DNA from: a virus
Virus record (IMG/VR): IMGVR_UViG_3300043786_000977
Span: 1-64,000 of that record
Length of the DNA: 64,000 nucleotides
Direction: 5' to 3' (one strand)
In this document: one piece after another, positions 50,523-58,773 of the stretch
Layout: each line of letters starts with the position of its first letter
Position numbering within the stretch: the stretch's first letter is position 1
Made by a program: the position numbers and the translations under genes
Notes under the pieces: generated by a model
Database searches by the model: none
What the model was told of the DNA's origin: nothing
Seen by the model: only the letters and a program-made list of their open reading frames with translations

Positions 50523-52029
50523 GCCAGCTGTTCGCCAGCGAGTTACCGAGGTCCAGTACCACTTTGCCTGTGGCCTGGGCCAGCCGCACAGCAAGGCCTT
50601 TACCTGGCGCCCCTCCACTGAGAAGCACAAGGCCCGCGTGGTGCTGCTCTACGACGTCTGTGATGCGCTTGTGATCACGCCAGCCAGTCATTACCACGCC
50701 TGTAATGTCAGGGTGCTTATAACGCTTTTGCAGACTCGTGGCTAACCGTTCAGCGTCACCGTGTAGAATGAGCACACCACCCTGGTTGAGCACAGGACCC
50801 ACACGTCCTGTCGCCTGCCACAGTTCAGGGTAAAACTGATCAATGAAACGATCACGTTCAGGGAAGTACGGGTGTACCAGGAAATCGGCCCAGAAGATAC
50901 CCGAGATTGTGCAGGCCAGGAAGTCCGCATGGTTGCCGGCCCAGAGCAGATCACTACCCAACGCCTTCAAATCACAATCAACCAATCCGATACGTTTCAA
51001 GTAGGCCGGGTCTTTAAGGAAATGCTTAGGTGCTTCCTCACCGCGACTGTAGGCAATAATCGCCCGTTCACCGTCCGACATACGTACCACCGATGTCGGT
51101 ACTTTGTGTTTAAGGCGGTGTACGATCATGGCGGCTAATGCGTCGGATGAAAGTATCTTGTTGCAGAAGGCTTCGGTTTCGGCTGACAAGACGATTTTAC
51201 TGAAGTCCGGTCCTTGAACCTGTGGTATTTGTGCCCGTGGTTTTTGTACCTGCTGCTTTATTACGGTTGCTTTTGCCACAACGGGTACTGCGGGTAGACT
51301 CGGGATCGTCCACTTAGGCCACGCCTTCAACTTCTTATCTGACTCTCTGATATAATTCGCACGTCGGTGTAACGGATCCTTTATCCATTCTTTGGGATTT
51401 GGCAGTATCCATTTGTTAGCGCCACGCAAACGGATTAACGGGGTATGTGTGCGTTGCGCCCATACCGCGATATCTTCGTCGTCGCCTGAATGGATTGGCC
51501 CAGTACAAACGTCACGGGTTAAACCGAGCGCCTGTGGGTACGAGGCCATTACACCCGCACCGAGAATGTGTACACCGATATCGCGACTGATAGCATGATC
51601 GTAACCGTACAGGACGCGATTATCTTTCGCCAAGTTACGTGCGGGCATCGGTGCACCATTGCGTATACGATAAACACCACCATGTAGACCTACGATCGCT
51701 TTACGCTGGTAACGGTCAACGGCCTCGACAAGGTATTTAGCGTAGTCTGGTGGGTAGAGTATATCATCATCAACGGATAGATAATAACCGGCTTCGGCGC
51801 CTAACCAATGGAACTTACCGTGACTACCGACATCGGGCGCCGTGCACTCGGGGCCGGCCAGGATCACATCAAGTTTGGCGTCGTTTGGTAGCTCAGGCGG
51901 TCGTTCCGAATACCCGTTCAGATATAAACGCAGTACGTCGCATTGGGGTAGTAGGTCAGCAACTGCACGCAACATACCTGCTTTACGAGGCGGAAACGAC
52001 GCCATGGCAACAATGATTGGATCACTCAT
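50515..52029 (-). CDS. Two-domain glycosyltransferase (GT-A-like plus GT-D/DUF1792-like)
   Basis: The 504-residue protein starts at ATG 52029 with GGAG 7 nt upstream. The N-terminal domain (about 1-230) has a nucleotide-sugar GT-A pattern: Ala-Ser-Phe-Pro-Pro-Arg at the start, Ser-Val-Asp-Asp-Asp (85-89) as the DxD metal site, and Ser-Gly-Asp-Asp-Glu-Asp (181-186) as an acidic acceptor-site element. A Pro/Gln/Lys linker (about 245-275) follows. The C-terminal domain (about 300-504) has Met-Ser-Asp-Gly-Glu-Arg (317-322), a Leu-Leu-Ser-Gly-Gly-Ala-Pro-Gly-Lys-Gly-Leu-Ala element and Val-Leu-Asp-Leu-Gly-Asn (491-496), as in the DUF1792/GT-D fold. Galactofuranose from the neighbouring mutase is a plausible donor for one of the two. 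Confidence 0.68.
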   Translation of the reverse strand: MSDPIIVAMASFPPRKAGMLRAVADLLPQCDVLRLYLNGYSERPPELPNDAKLDVILAGPECTAPDVGSHGKFHWLGAEAGYYLSVDDDILYPPDYAKYLVEAVDRYQRKAIVGLHGGVYRIRNGAPMPARNLAKDNRVLYGYDHAISRDIGVHILGAGVMASYPQALGLTRDVCTGPIHSGDDEDIAVWAQRTHTPLIRLRGANKWILPNPKEWIKDPLHRRANYIRESDKKLKAWPKWTIPSLPAVPVVAKATVIKQQVQKPRAQIPQVQGPDFSKIVLSAETEAFCNKILSSDALAAMIVHRLKHKVPTSVVRMSDGERAIIAYSRGEEAPKHFLKDPAYLKRIGLVDCDLKALGSDLLWAGNHADFLACTISGIFWADFLVHPYFPERDRFIDQFYPELWQATGRVGPVLNQGGVLILHGDAERLATSLQKRYKHPDITGVVMTGWRDHKRITDVVEQHHAGLVLLSGGAPGKGLAVRLAQATGKVVLDLGNSLANSWLK

Positions 52030-52059
52030 TCACTCACTCCATTCGTAGTATAAAGATTT

Positions 52060-54846
52060 CTACGCTATATTGCGTAACGGTATTATCCTGTCAGCTGCCA
52101 CAACCCGCGGAAGCCAGAGCAGTTTCCGTTCGATCTGTGTATTCCATGTTTCCTTACGGATGATCCAGCAACGGTTCTTATCGACTTCGAGTTCTTCAGG
52201 ACCGTCAACGAGCAAGTTACGCTCCTTCAGTTCCTGCGTCAAGCCTTTGACGTCAAATGATAACTGCGCCGTCAGTTCCTTGTTCATACGATTTACGACT
52301 GCATGACTGATGATGACGTAATCATCCAATACGAAGATGTGTTGGTTACGAGCCGTGAAGCTGGTGGCAGTCGGCATCGCATTGTAGACGGTACAGATGA
52401 TAGGTGACTTGAATGACGCAAAGATGATTCGGTGCAGACTATCGAAGAACGAGTTAACGCCTGCGCCCATGTTATAGTAACTGTGTTTCATGATCTGCTG
52501 CATCATAGGCTGTGTGTCTAGTCCGAGCATAGTACAGATTGCACTGTAGGTACTCCAGGCCGGGTGCTGGCCGGTAGCATATACGTCAGTCGTTTTTGCG
52601 TGCACGATATACTCAAGTACGAAGGACGCAAACGACTCACGCAACTCAGCCAACGCTGCGGGATCGATGACACTCGTGGGTTCTGGTTTATCCGACACTG
52701 GTAATATGTAGGTCGTCCTCAGATCGCCGCCGTACATACCCGCCGTACTGCCGTCGGTTAGGGCGACCAGACTTATGGGACTGTTGAGGATCACTTGTTG
52801 CATACGGTCGCCACGCAGCGGAGGCAGGCAACCAATGAGGGGTAACGTACCTAGTTGTTCGTAAGCCTCAAGACTCTTGATTGGATTGGCAGGATCGATA
52901 ACGGGGATGAAATCATTGTCCGAGAAGAAGGCGCTGAGTTGACGGAATAACGGTTGCCATATACCAGCTTCCGACTCTACATAGAAAAGGTGACGTGGGC
53001 GTTGGTTATGTCCATGCTTCGCGTGGTGTAGTTCCTGTGTCATTTGGTGTACGACGTGCAGCAAACCACTGGTGAATGCTGCCACGTACATATTGTCACA
53101 ACTCTGCAACAGGTAGCGGTAGGGCTCCACCGCGCTTATTACGCTTTGCCCGGGGATTCCAGAGTATACTTGTGTTGCTGCAGCCGGCAACGTATGGATC
53201 TGTTTTTGTGGTGCAATGACAAGTTGATCCGTTCTGATGACAAAATTCGGTAAGTGTAGATCGTGGGCCTGGTCACAGCCCAGTCGTTGAACCTCACGAT
53301 GGAGTTCGCACTTTTCACCCAATTTACATAGGATGTCACGCCAGTCGTAACCCGGGTGCTCGTAGAACGCAATATACGGGGCTTGATTGCGTTCGCCGAA
53401 TGCACGGATGACGTGACGTTGTAATTCCTTTGCCTTGCCCCATATCGGTTCTGGTATACGTACGACTAACGGTAATGTGGCAGTATCTGTAGGTGTCACC
53501 GTGACGATGAGTTCTTCCTCACCTGTGTATGTACGGATTTTATGGTTAACAGTGATGCCGACGTTGCACAAGACTGATTCGTTACCTCGACGATCGAGTG
53601 CTTTGAGTGCCGTAGTCGTGCGATAGAGTCCGCATCCGTTTCCGAGGATCAGGCGATTTGTGGATTCGGCAACAGCTGTTTGTAGAATCTCTAGCCCTTC
53701 TTTCGAGATCTTCAGACGTTGTGCTGCGCTTATTAGTTCTAGACGTACATTGTCAGGTAACGTAACGGAGTAGAATGCCTTGTATACCTCTTCGGTACCG
53801 TTATGACTTAAAAGGCGATCCATTGTTCGGAGTGTCCACGTGTCTAATGCGAGTGTGCCATCCGCACTACTCAGACGATGCCTAAGCTGTTCCGCTGTAA
53901 TCTGTGTAGCGTCGTGGGCCTCCCACACCTTGATCCGTGGTTGTAGGGCGGCGCCACTTACGTAATGCTGGACGGCTAGTGTTTGCAGTGCGTTGAACAG
54001 CGTGAGAGGCTGTGCCTGCGTAGCTAGTAGAAAAAGAATGTCCAATGAGGCGAAACGTTCAGGCAGCGGGAACCCGGCTAGCGCGATGATGGGTGGTCGC
54101 TTACTGGATTCGGCCGTGTAGGTCCCATATAGTAAACTGGCTGCATGTGGATCGAATGTCGCGATCACGGAACGTGGCATATCATCGAACCGCTCCATGT
54201 AGACACCGATATCGTCCCGCGTAATCGTTATCGTTGTAGTCGTCAGTGGTGATGCTGCATCTTCCACGCGAATATGGGTGACCTCGCCGTTGTACGTGAA
54301 TGGGTAGATGATATGATTCGTGCGTTGGTACTTGGTCTTGTTAAATTCCTGGAACGGTCGTGGAATCTCGTCACCCCGAACGAGCAAGCCGATCTCGGGC
54401 GGTAGGACTCGTAGGTTATTCTGCGACAGGCCGGCACGCAGTTGTAACTTATTGGGTGTTTGGCGACAGGCTTGTTGGCATTGGCTTACGTACGCCTGGA
54501 TACGACTTTGTGTGGTGCGCCCTTCCGTATAGGCGGCAGCCTCGCTATCCAATAAGGGTTCTGTCAACAGGTGAGCGTAGGTGCCGCCTGGACGGAATTG
54601 GGCTACGGCTTCTGTAATCGTGAGGCGTTTTACCGCACTGAGTAGACTGACTGCGTCACCATAGAAGCGACAGGCAGGGTCCGCACACTCGAAGAACGTA
54701 TTACCCGTATACGGATTGGCATGAACACGCAAGGTGTCGGCCGCACTAGCGTGCAGGGGACAGCTATACTTGGCGTTGACATTATCCCCCGGATGGGGTA
54801 ATGTACATCCTAAAGCAGATAAGAAGTTGTGGTTATGCAGTTGCAT
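52060..54846 (-). CDS. Primase-like protein with N-terminal CHC2-type zinc domain
   Basis: The 928-residue protein starts at ATG 54846. Residues 26-85 match the zinc domain of DnaG-type primases: Cys29-x2-His32, a Thr-Leu-Arg-Val strand, Phe-Phe-Glu-Cys54-Ala-Asp-Pro-x-Cys59, then Gly-Asp-Ala-Val-Ser-Leu and a helix. The long remainder is mixed alpha/beta; I cannot see a confident TOPRIM core or Walker A motif, so helicase activity is not claimed. It probably takes part in replication initiation or a plasmid/phage primase function. The gene is the upstream member of a two-gene - strand unit inside a + strand structural region. Confidence 0.5.
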   Translation of the reverse strand: MQLHNHNFLSALGCTLPHPGDNVNAKYSCPLHASAADTLRVHANPYTGNTFFECADPACRFYGDAVSLLSAVKRLTITEAVAQFRPGGTYAHLLTEPLLDSEAAAYTEGRTTQSRIQAYVSQCQQACRQTPNKLQLRAGLSQNNLRVLPPEIGLLVRGDEIPRPFQEFNKTKYQRTNHIIYPFTYNGEVTHIRVEDAASPLTTTTITITRDDIGVYMERFDDMPRSVIATFDPHAASLLYGTYTAESSKRPPIIALAGFPLPERFASLDILFLLATQAQPLTLFNALQTLAVQHYVSGAALQPRIKVWEAHDATQITAEQLRHRLSSADGTLALDTWTLRTMDRLLSHNGTEEVYKAFYSVTLPDNVRLELISAAQRLKISKEGLEILQTAVAESTNRLILGNGCGLYRTTTALKALDRRGNESVLCNVGITVNHKIRTYTGEEELIVTVTPTDTATLPLVVRIPEPIWGKAKELQRHVIRAFGERNQAPYIAFYEHPGYDWRDILCKLGEKCELHREVQRLGCDQAHDLHLPNFVIRTDQLVIAPQKQIHTLPAAATQVYSGIPGQSVISAVEPYRYLLQSCDNMYVAAFTSGLLHVVHQMTQELHHAKHGHNQRPRHLFYVESEAGIWQPLFRQLSAFFSDNDFIPVIDPANPIKSLEAYEQLGTLPLIGCLPPLRGDRMQQVILNSPISLVALTDGSTAGMYGGDLRTTYILPVSDKPEPTSVIDPAALAELRESFASFVLEYIVHAKTTDVYATGQHPAWSTYSAICTMLGLDTQPMMQQIMKHSYYNMGAGVNSFFDSLHRIIFASFKSPIICTVYNAMPTATSFTARNQHIFVLDDYVIISHAVVNRMNKELTAQLSFDVKGLTQELKERNLLVDGPEELEVDKNRCWIIRKETWNTQIERKLLWLPRVVAADRIIPLRNIA

Positions 54847-54869
54847 TTCAGTTCGATATGCTCCATACT
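54841..54869 (+). promoter_or_regulatory. Weak promoter candidate in divergent intergenic region
   Basis: TTGCAT (54841-54846) and CATACT (54864-54869) are separated by 17 nt, 35 nt before the + strand start at 54905. Both boxes are imperfect. The 58-nt gap separates divergent genes, so promoters in both directions are expected here. Confidence 0.25.
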
Positions 54870-54904
54870 ACACATGTTGGAGTCTGAAAGTAAAGGAGAT
54901 TTCT

Positions 54905-55957
54905 ATGGATATAATTCATGACCTTAGTCACCGCACCTGGTACCACATCGGCACGCAGCACGCGGCGTTGATTCCGTCCTATGTCTTGGATGCCACACTG
55001 CCTGAGAAAACGGCGGCAGACGCGCTTCCAGACCGAGCGTACGCTGACGATGTCAGACGCTTGTTCCCGATCGTAACACCGGTTGATACTTGGTTGTCTG
55101 CAGCTTATTTTGCTAAACATGCTGAAGAAGTATACACATCTGCGCTGCGAAGTCACGTAGAATCGCGTATCAAGGAAGCTGCGGCTGTTTTCGGTATTGC
55201 TGATGATGTGGCAACAATCATGACCGCTATACGGCAAGTACCCGAGGTGAAACAGGCTTCGGATAGTGGCTACGGTTGGGTGAATGGTACAGAGCGTAAG
55301 TACCCCATGTTCGACGCCAAGGGGGTCCATAAGGCTGCTGAGTACTTCATGGAGAATCGGTATCAATACCCGCCGGCGATGCGTAAGACAATTGCAGCAG
55401 CCATCATGCGTAAGGCCGGTGAATACAAGGTCGATGTACCCACGTCTATTCGTAAGGAAGCAGGACACGGGATGCCGCGGCGTGACACGTTGATGGCGGA
55501 ACTGCTGGCTCGTGCCCAGATGACTAAGGACGCCGAGATCAGCGCGGCCATTGCCAATCTCAATGAAATAATCCCCAACGTGGACATGGCTGAATTGGGT
55601 GGGGTGCTGGATAAGTTCGCGGAAATCGTCGATGCTTTAGATAACGCAGAGAACCTGCGTTGCGGTTACGGTAAACGACTCCTGGCACCGGCCGAATTCA
55701 TTTATGACCTAGATCCCAAGGAGGCTCAAGCCCTAGCTGAAGATTCTGTGGAATTGAATCATTGGGTCTTTAGCATCACCAAGCTTGCAGCACTATCCCC
55801 GGACATATACAGTGGTGTACTCGGGGACGATTTTGCAATACGGATTAAAGCCGCGGACGGCAAGATCGATAAGACAAAACTGGCCGACGAGCTATTTTCT
55901 CTGCCGCGTCCGGATCGTGCAGCGTTGGAATCGCATTTAAAAACCGTGTTTTCGTGA
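54905..55957 (+). CDS. Candidate virion-internal protein with internal duplication and many Lys-Ala motifs
   Basis: ATG 54905 lies 7 nt after AAAGGAG, giving 350 residues; longer starts would overlap the divergent gene. Two segments look like diverged copies of one helical unit. Residues 50-98 run Arg-x-Leu-Phe-Pro...Ala-Ala-Tyr-Phe...Ile-Lys-Glu-Ala-Ala; residues 131-176 run Arg-Lys-Tyr-Pro...Ala-Ala-Glu-Tyr-Phe...Ile-Met-Arg-Lys-Ala. At least six hydrophobic-x-Lys-x-Ala motifs occur in this one protein, a density otherwise seen only in the head module. This suggests a packaged or protease-processed protein although it lies 45 kb from the capsid gene. Function unknown. Confidence 0.55.
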   Translation: MDIIHDLSHRTWYHIGTQHAALIPSYVLDATLPEKTAADALPDRAYADDVRRLFPIVTPVDTWLSAAYFAKHAEEVYTSALRSHVESRIKEAAAVFGIADDVATIMTAIRQVPEVKQASDSGYGWVNGTERKYPMFDAKGVHKAAEYFMENRYQYPPAMRKTIAAAIMRKAGEYKVDVPTSIRKEAGHGMPRRDTLMAELLARAQMTKDAEISAAIANLNEIIPNVDMAELGGVLDKFAEIVDALDNAENLRCGYGKRLLAPAEFIYDLDPKEAQALAEDSVELNHWVFSITKLAALSPDIYSGVLGDDFAIRIKAADGKIDKTKLADELFSLPRPDRAALESHLKTVFS

Positions 55958-56016
55958 GGCGTCAACGATAGCGATACATTCAGCCGAATATTGTCGAACA
56001 CAGTGGGAGGATCGTG

Positions 56017-56670
56017 GTGAATCTAAGTTATCCCCGCCAACAAGCACTACAGTCCCCTGAGACACTAGCCACAGTCATTCACACGATCTTGCGTGAACAG
56101 TACGGTGAAGAGGTGTATGACTGGGACCCGGTAACAGTCTACCTGGAGACACAGGCAGATTTCCGTGCAGATATGTGTTCGGAGGCGATCGATCGCTGGT
56201 GTGCCATTCAGGTGGTTATGACCAGCGACGCGTTCTTCAAGCGTTTAGATGCCTTCCTGGGTATCTGTAACACAATAGCGGATGGTCAGCCCTTCTTCGG
56301 TACATTCGACCCTGTAACAGTGGAGGAGGCTGCCTGGACGATCGCAGAGGTCGCGTTCAATCGGGAACTGCTCCCATTCTCATATGCTATCAAGCAGTAT
56401 CTGCGGACGATACTGAAACAAGAGGGTTACACAGAATCGACATACCCTGCAATCTTTGCAGAGGTCTTTGATAAACAACCTGACGGCGACACCGTGCGCG
56501 CCGGTCTGGCTGCTGTAAACAATAATACAAACCTCGATACGTACCTGGACGACCAGATAGCCGACATGGTCTCCCAGTTCAACCGTATACCCGATTTGAA
56601 GGGTATGGATGACATCATCCTTCGACGGGGCTTAGAAGAAGCACTACAGTCGGCAGGAGAGAAGAAATGA
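56017..56670 (+). CDS. Helical protein of unknown function
   Basis: The GTG at 56017 lies 6 nt after GGGAGG; the GTG at 56014 is only 3 nt away from it and less likely; 217 residues. It is helical, acidic and soluble, with Trp-rich segments and no recognised motif. It overlaps the holin-like gene by ATGA, so the two are co-translated. It could be a virion protein or a partner of the membrane protein. Confidence 0.5.
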   Translation: MNLSYPRQQALQSPETLATVIHTILREQYGEEVYDWDPVTVYLETQADFRADMCSEAIDRWCAIQVVMTSDAFFKRLDAFLGICNTIADGQPFFGTFDPVTVEEAAWTIAEVAFNRELLPFSYAIKQYLRTILKQEGYTESTYPAIFAEVFDKQPDGDTVRAGLAAVNNNTNLDTYLDDQIADMVSQFNRIPDLKGMDDIILRRGLEEALQSAGEKK

Positions 56671-56972
56671 GATCAGCATTACTAACAGTGGAGTTCTGGG
56701 TGACGATGGTAACGAACGTCGTCGGTTTAGTTGTCCTGTTCGGTGGACTATCCGCGGATAAAGCAGATTCGCTGAAGTCGACCCTGACAGTGATCATAGG
56801 TGCCGTACTACCGCTGGTCGCGTCGACAGTATACGCCAAGTCGCGTAGTGATCTGAAACGCACAATTGCAGATGCAACACTTTATCGTCTAACGCCTACG
56901 GATGCAGACGGTAAGGTACGCACTGCTTCAGTGGACGACGCGACAGCTGTTTTAAAACGTCTGGGCATCTAA
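56667..56972 (+). CDS. Two-span membrane protein, holin-like
   Basis: The 101-residue protein has two hydrophobic spans (about residues 9-28 and 38-56) separated by a short polar turn with Asp/Lys, followed by a basic segment and a soluble tail. This size and topology are those of class II holins, and also of several small phage membrane proteins. No endolysin gene is seen nearby, so a lysis role is only a possibility. The stop overlaps the next start (TAATG). Confidence 0.4.
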   Translation: MRSALLTVEFWVTMVTNVVGLVVLFGGLSADKADSLKSTLTVIIGAVLPLVASTVYAKSRSDLKRTIADATLYRLTPTDADGKVRTASVDDATAVLKRLGI

Positions 56973-58708
56973 TGACCAACGTACGTCCAGAAAAACCGAC
57001 AGGCCCCGGTAATCGGGGTCTGTCGACTACCGTTACCCGTGAGCTCGGAACCAAGACCGGTGCTTATGCAGGGCTTGTCAAGATCGCACAAGGAGTGTTA
57101 GGCGCTGTCCGAAGCGGGGTGCTTTCGCCTTTGTCTAAAGCCAGAAGTATTACGAGTGTAGGTAACGCGGTCACCCAAGGTCTGCCCAGTTCTACTTCAA
57201 ATAGTCTGCCAGGACGCGCCATCGAGACTGCGGATACGGTACTAGGCACTACTGCAAGTGGTGTCGGTTTGACCGGTTACGGTGCTGAGTTGACGGGTGC
57301 TGCACTTCGGGGAATACCTCTTGCCGCTAACACGGTGGCGACTACAAAAGGCATAGCGGGAGCCGCGGGTCGTGTTGCCGTACCCTTGGCGCTCGCAGGG
57401 CATGCGATTGATACAGCCCGCTTAATTAACGATCCACGGGGAGTGACTGATGCGGCTGCCGCCAATATTCAGGATTACGGTGACAGCTTCGGCAGTGCGA
57501 TGAAAGCAGTTGGGCATAATACGCTGCAAGCAGTAGGCTCATCTATTCCAACAATCGCAGCTACAGTTCGTGGTGTAGGCGAATTAGGTTCACAACTCGT
57601 GGAAAACAGACGCCTCGCTGCTCGAGATCGACAGCTTGCACCGCGGTATCGTATACTTCAATTACAACAACAGCAACGGCAACGGTTAAAACAACTGCAG
57701 CCACCACAACAGGCCGGGACGTTCGTACAGAAGACTAGTATGTTCTCAGGCCTCGTCAAGATCGCCCAGCAGAACTTTGCTCCAGGTATCGTCGACAAGG
57801 CAGTCTACGGCGATGTGTTGGGTACCCTGAAACCCGGCGACATCACTGACTTCGTATTGCAACACCACAGTACAGTACGTAACCCCAAGTATCCACATTA
57901 CGACATGCGTCTAGGTACCAAGGATACGAATCTTTTCAGTTGGGCCATACCCAAGGCAGAATTGCCGCGTCCAGGCACATCCAAGATGCCGATCCCGCAG
58001 ACTCAATTGCATACGTACCAGTACGGTAGCTTCGAAGGTAAGATCCCACACGGATATGGCGCCGGCGTAGTAAGAATGGCCGACAAGGGTAAGGCAGTCA
58101 TCACCCGTGTCACGCCAAACACGCTCCATTTTACCCTGGGGCATACCAAGGTACCTACACGTTACGTGCTTGTCCATATCGGTGGACGGGACGGTAAGAT
58201 GTGGCAGTTAATCGCGAAACCCGAACCAGGTAAGGTACCGGGCGCGGACGAGGAACCCATCTACGCACGGATAAACGCCGTCGACCAGGACGATGCGATC
58301 CAACAGGCAACCCAGGTCCAGGCGAAAATTGACAAGGCTGCGTCGCTTATTCCGTTGCGCTTCATCAACAAGAAGGGCGGGGTGAAAGCATCAGCGGCTG
58401 TTGAGATTGCAGATACCGCTGAACTGCGTCGCATTGGTTTATCCAAACGTGCATCGCTACCTGCCAATCACGGTATGTTCTTCGATAAGGTCGGTGCCTT
58501 CTGGATGAAGGATGTTCACTTTCCTTTAGACTTGGTATTTGTCGATCGACATGGTACGGTACTCGAGAAGCACGCGATGCCAGTAGACAAGGGCGGACGT
58601 AAGTTATATAGACCATCTAGCGCTGACGTTGCGCATGCGATTGAACTCCCGCACGGTTGGTGTGACCGTTATGGGATAACGACGGGTGACATTGTAAAGG
58701 CGGGTTAA
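56972..58708 (+). CDS. Fusion of LigD-type 3'-phosphoesterase domain and DUF192 domain, probable virion cargo
   Basis: The 578-residue protein has three parts. Residues 1-250 are Ala/Gly/Thr-rich with weakly apolar stretches and a Gln-rich end, unrecognised. Residues about 293-415 match the phosphoesterase domain of bacterial NHEJ ligase LigD: Phe-Val-Leu-Gln-His-His (294-299), His309-Tyr-Asp311-Met-Arg313-Leu, Ser-Trp-Ala-Ile-Pro-Lys328, His347-x3-Tyr351, then Phe-Glu-Gly-Lys-Ile-Pro and Gly-Tyr-Gly-Ala-Gly. The known catalytic and metal residues of the family all have counterparts, so it may trim 3' ends. Residues about 475-576 match DUF192: Gly-Met-Phe-Phe, Phe-Trp-Met-Lys-Asp-Val, Pro-Leu-Asp-Leu-Val-Phe-Val-Asp. 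Leu-Val-Lys-Ile-Ala-Gln occurs twice (35-40 and 261-266), just before domain borders. Confidence 0.78.
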   Translation: MTNVRPEKPTGPGNRGLSTTVTRELGTKTGAYAGLVKIAQGVLGAVRSGVLSPLSKARSITSVGNAVTQGLPSSTSNSLPGRAIETADTVLGTTASGVGLTGYGAELTGAALRGIPLAANTVATTKGIAGAAGRVAVPLALAGHAIDTARLINDPRGVTDAAAANIQDYGDSFGSAMKAVGHNTLQAVGSSIPTIAATVRGVGELGSQLVENRRLAARDRQLAPRYRILQLQQQQRQRLKQLQPPQQAGTFVQKTSMFSGLVKIAQQNFAPGIVDKAVYGDVLGTLKPGDITDFVLQHHSTVRNPKYPHYDMRLGTKDTNLFSWAIPKAELPRPGTSKMPIPQTQLHTYQYGSFEGKIPHGYGAGVVRMADKGKAVITRVTPNTLHFTLGHTKVPTRYVLVHIGGRDGKMWQLIAKPEPGKVPGADEEPIYARINAVDQDDAIQQATQVQAKIDKAASLIPLRFINKKGGVKASAAVEIADTAELRRIGLSKRASLPANHGMFFDKVGAFWMKDVHFPLDLVFVDRHGTVLEKHAMPVDKGGRKLYRPSSADVAHAIELPHGWCDRYGITTGDIVKAG

Positions 58709-58773
58709 TAACGTTGCTATTAACGTTATAACTGATTGTGTATACACACCGCCATTTTAAGGTGGAGGATACG

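Noticed and set aside
58709-58773. Promoter-like TATAAC and TATACA boxes between the fusion gene and the fibre gene
   Set aside because: No -35 element at acceptable spacing. The two AACGTT palindromes here were noted but have no clear function.
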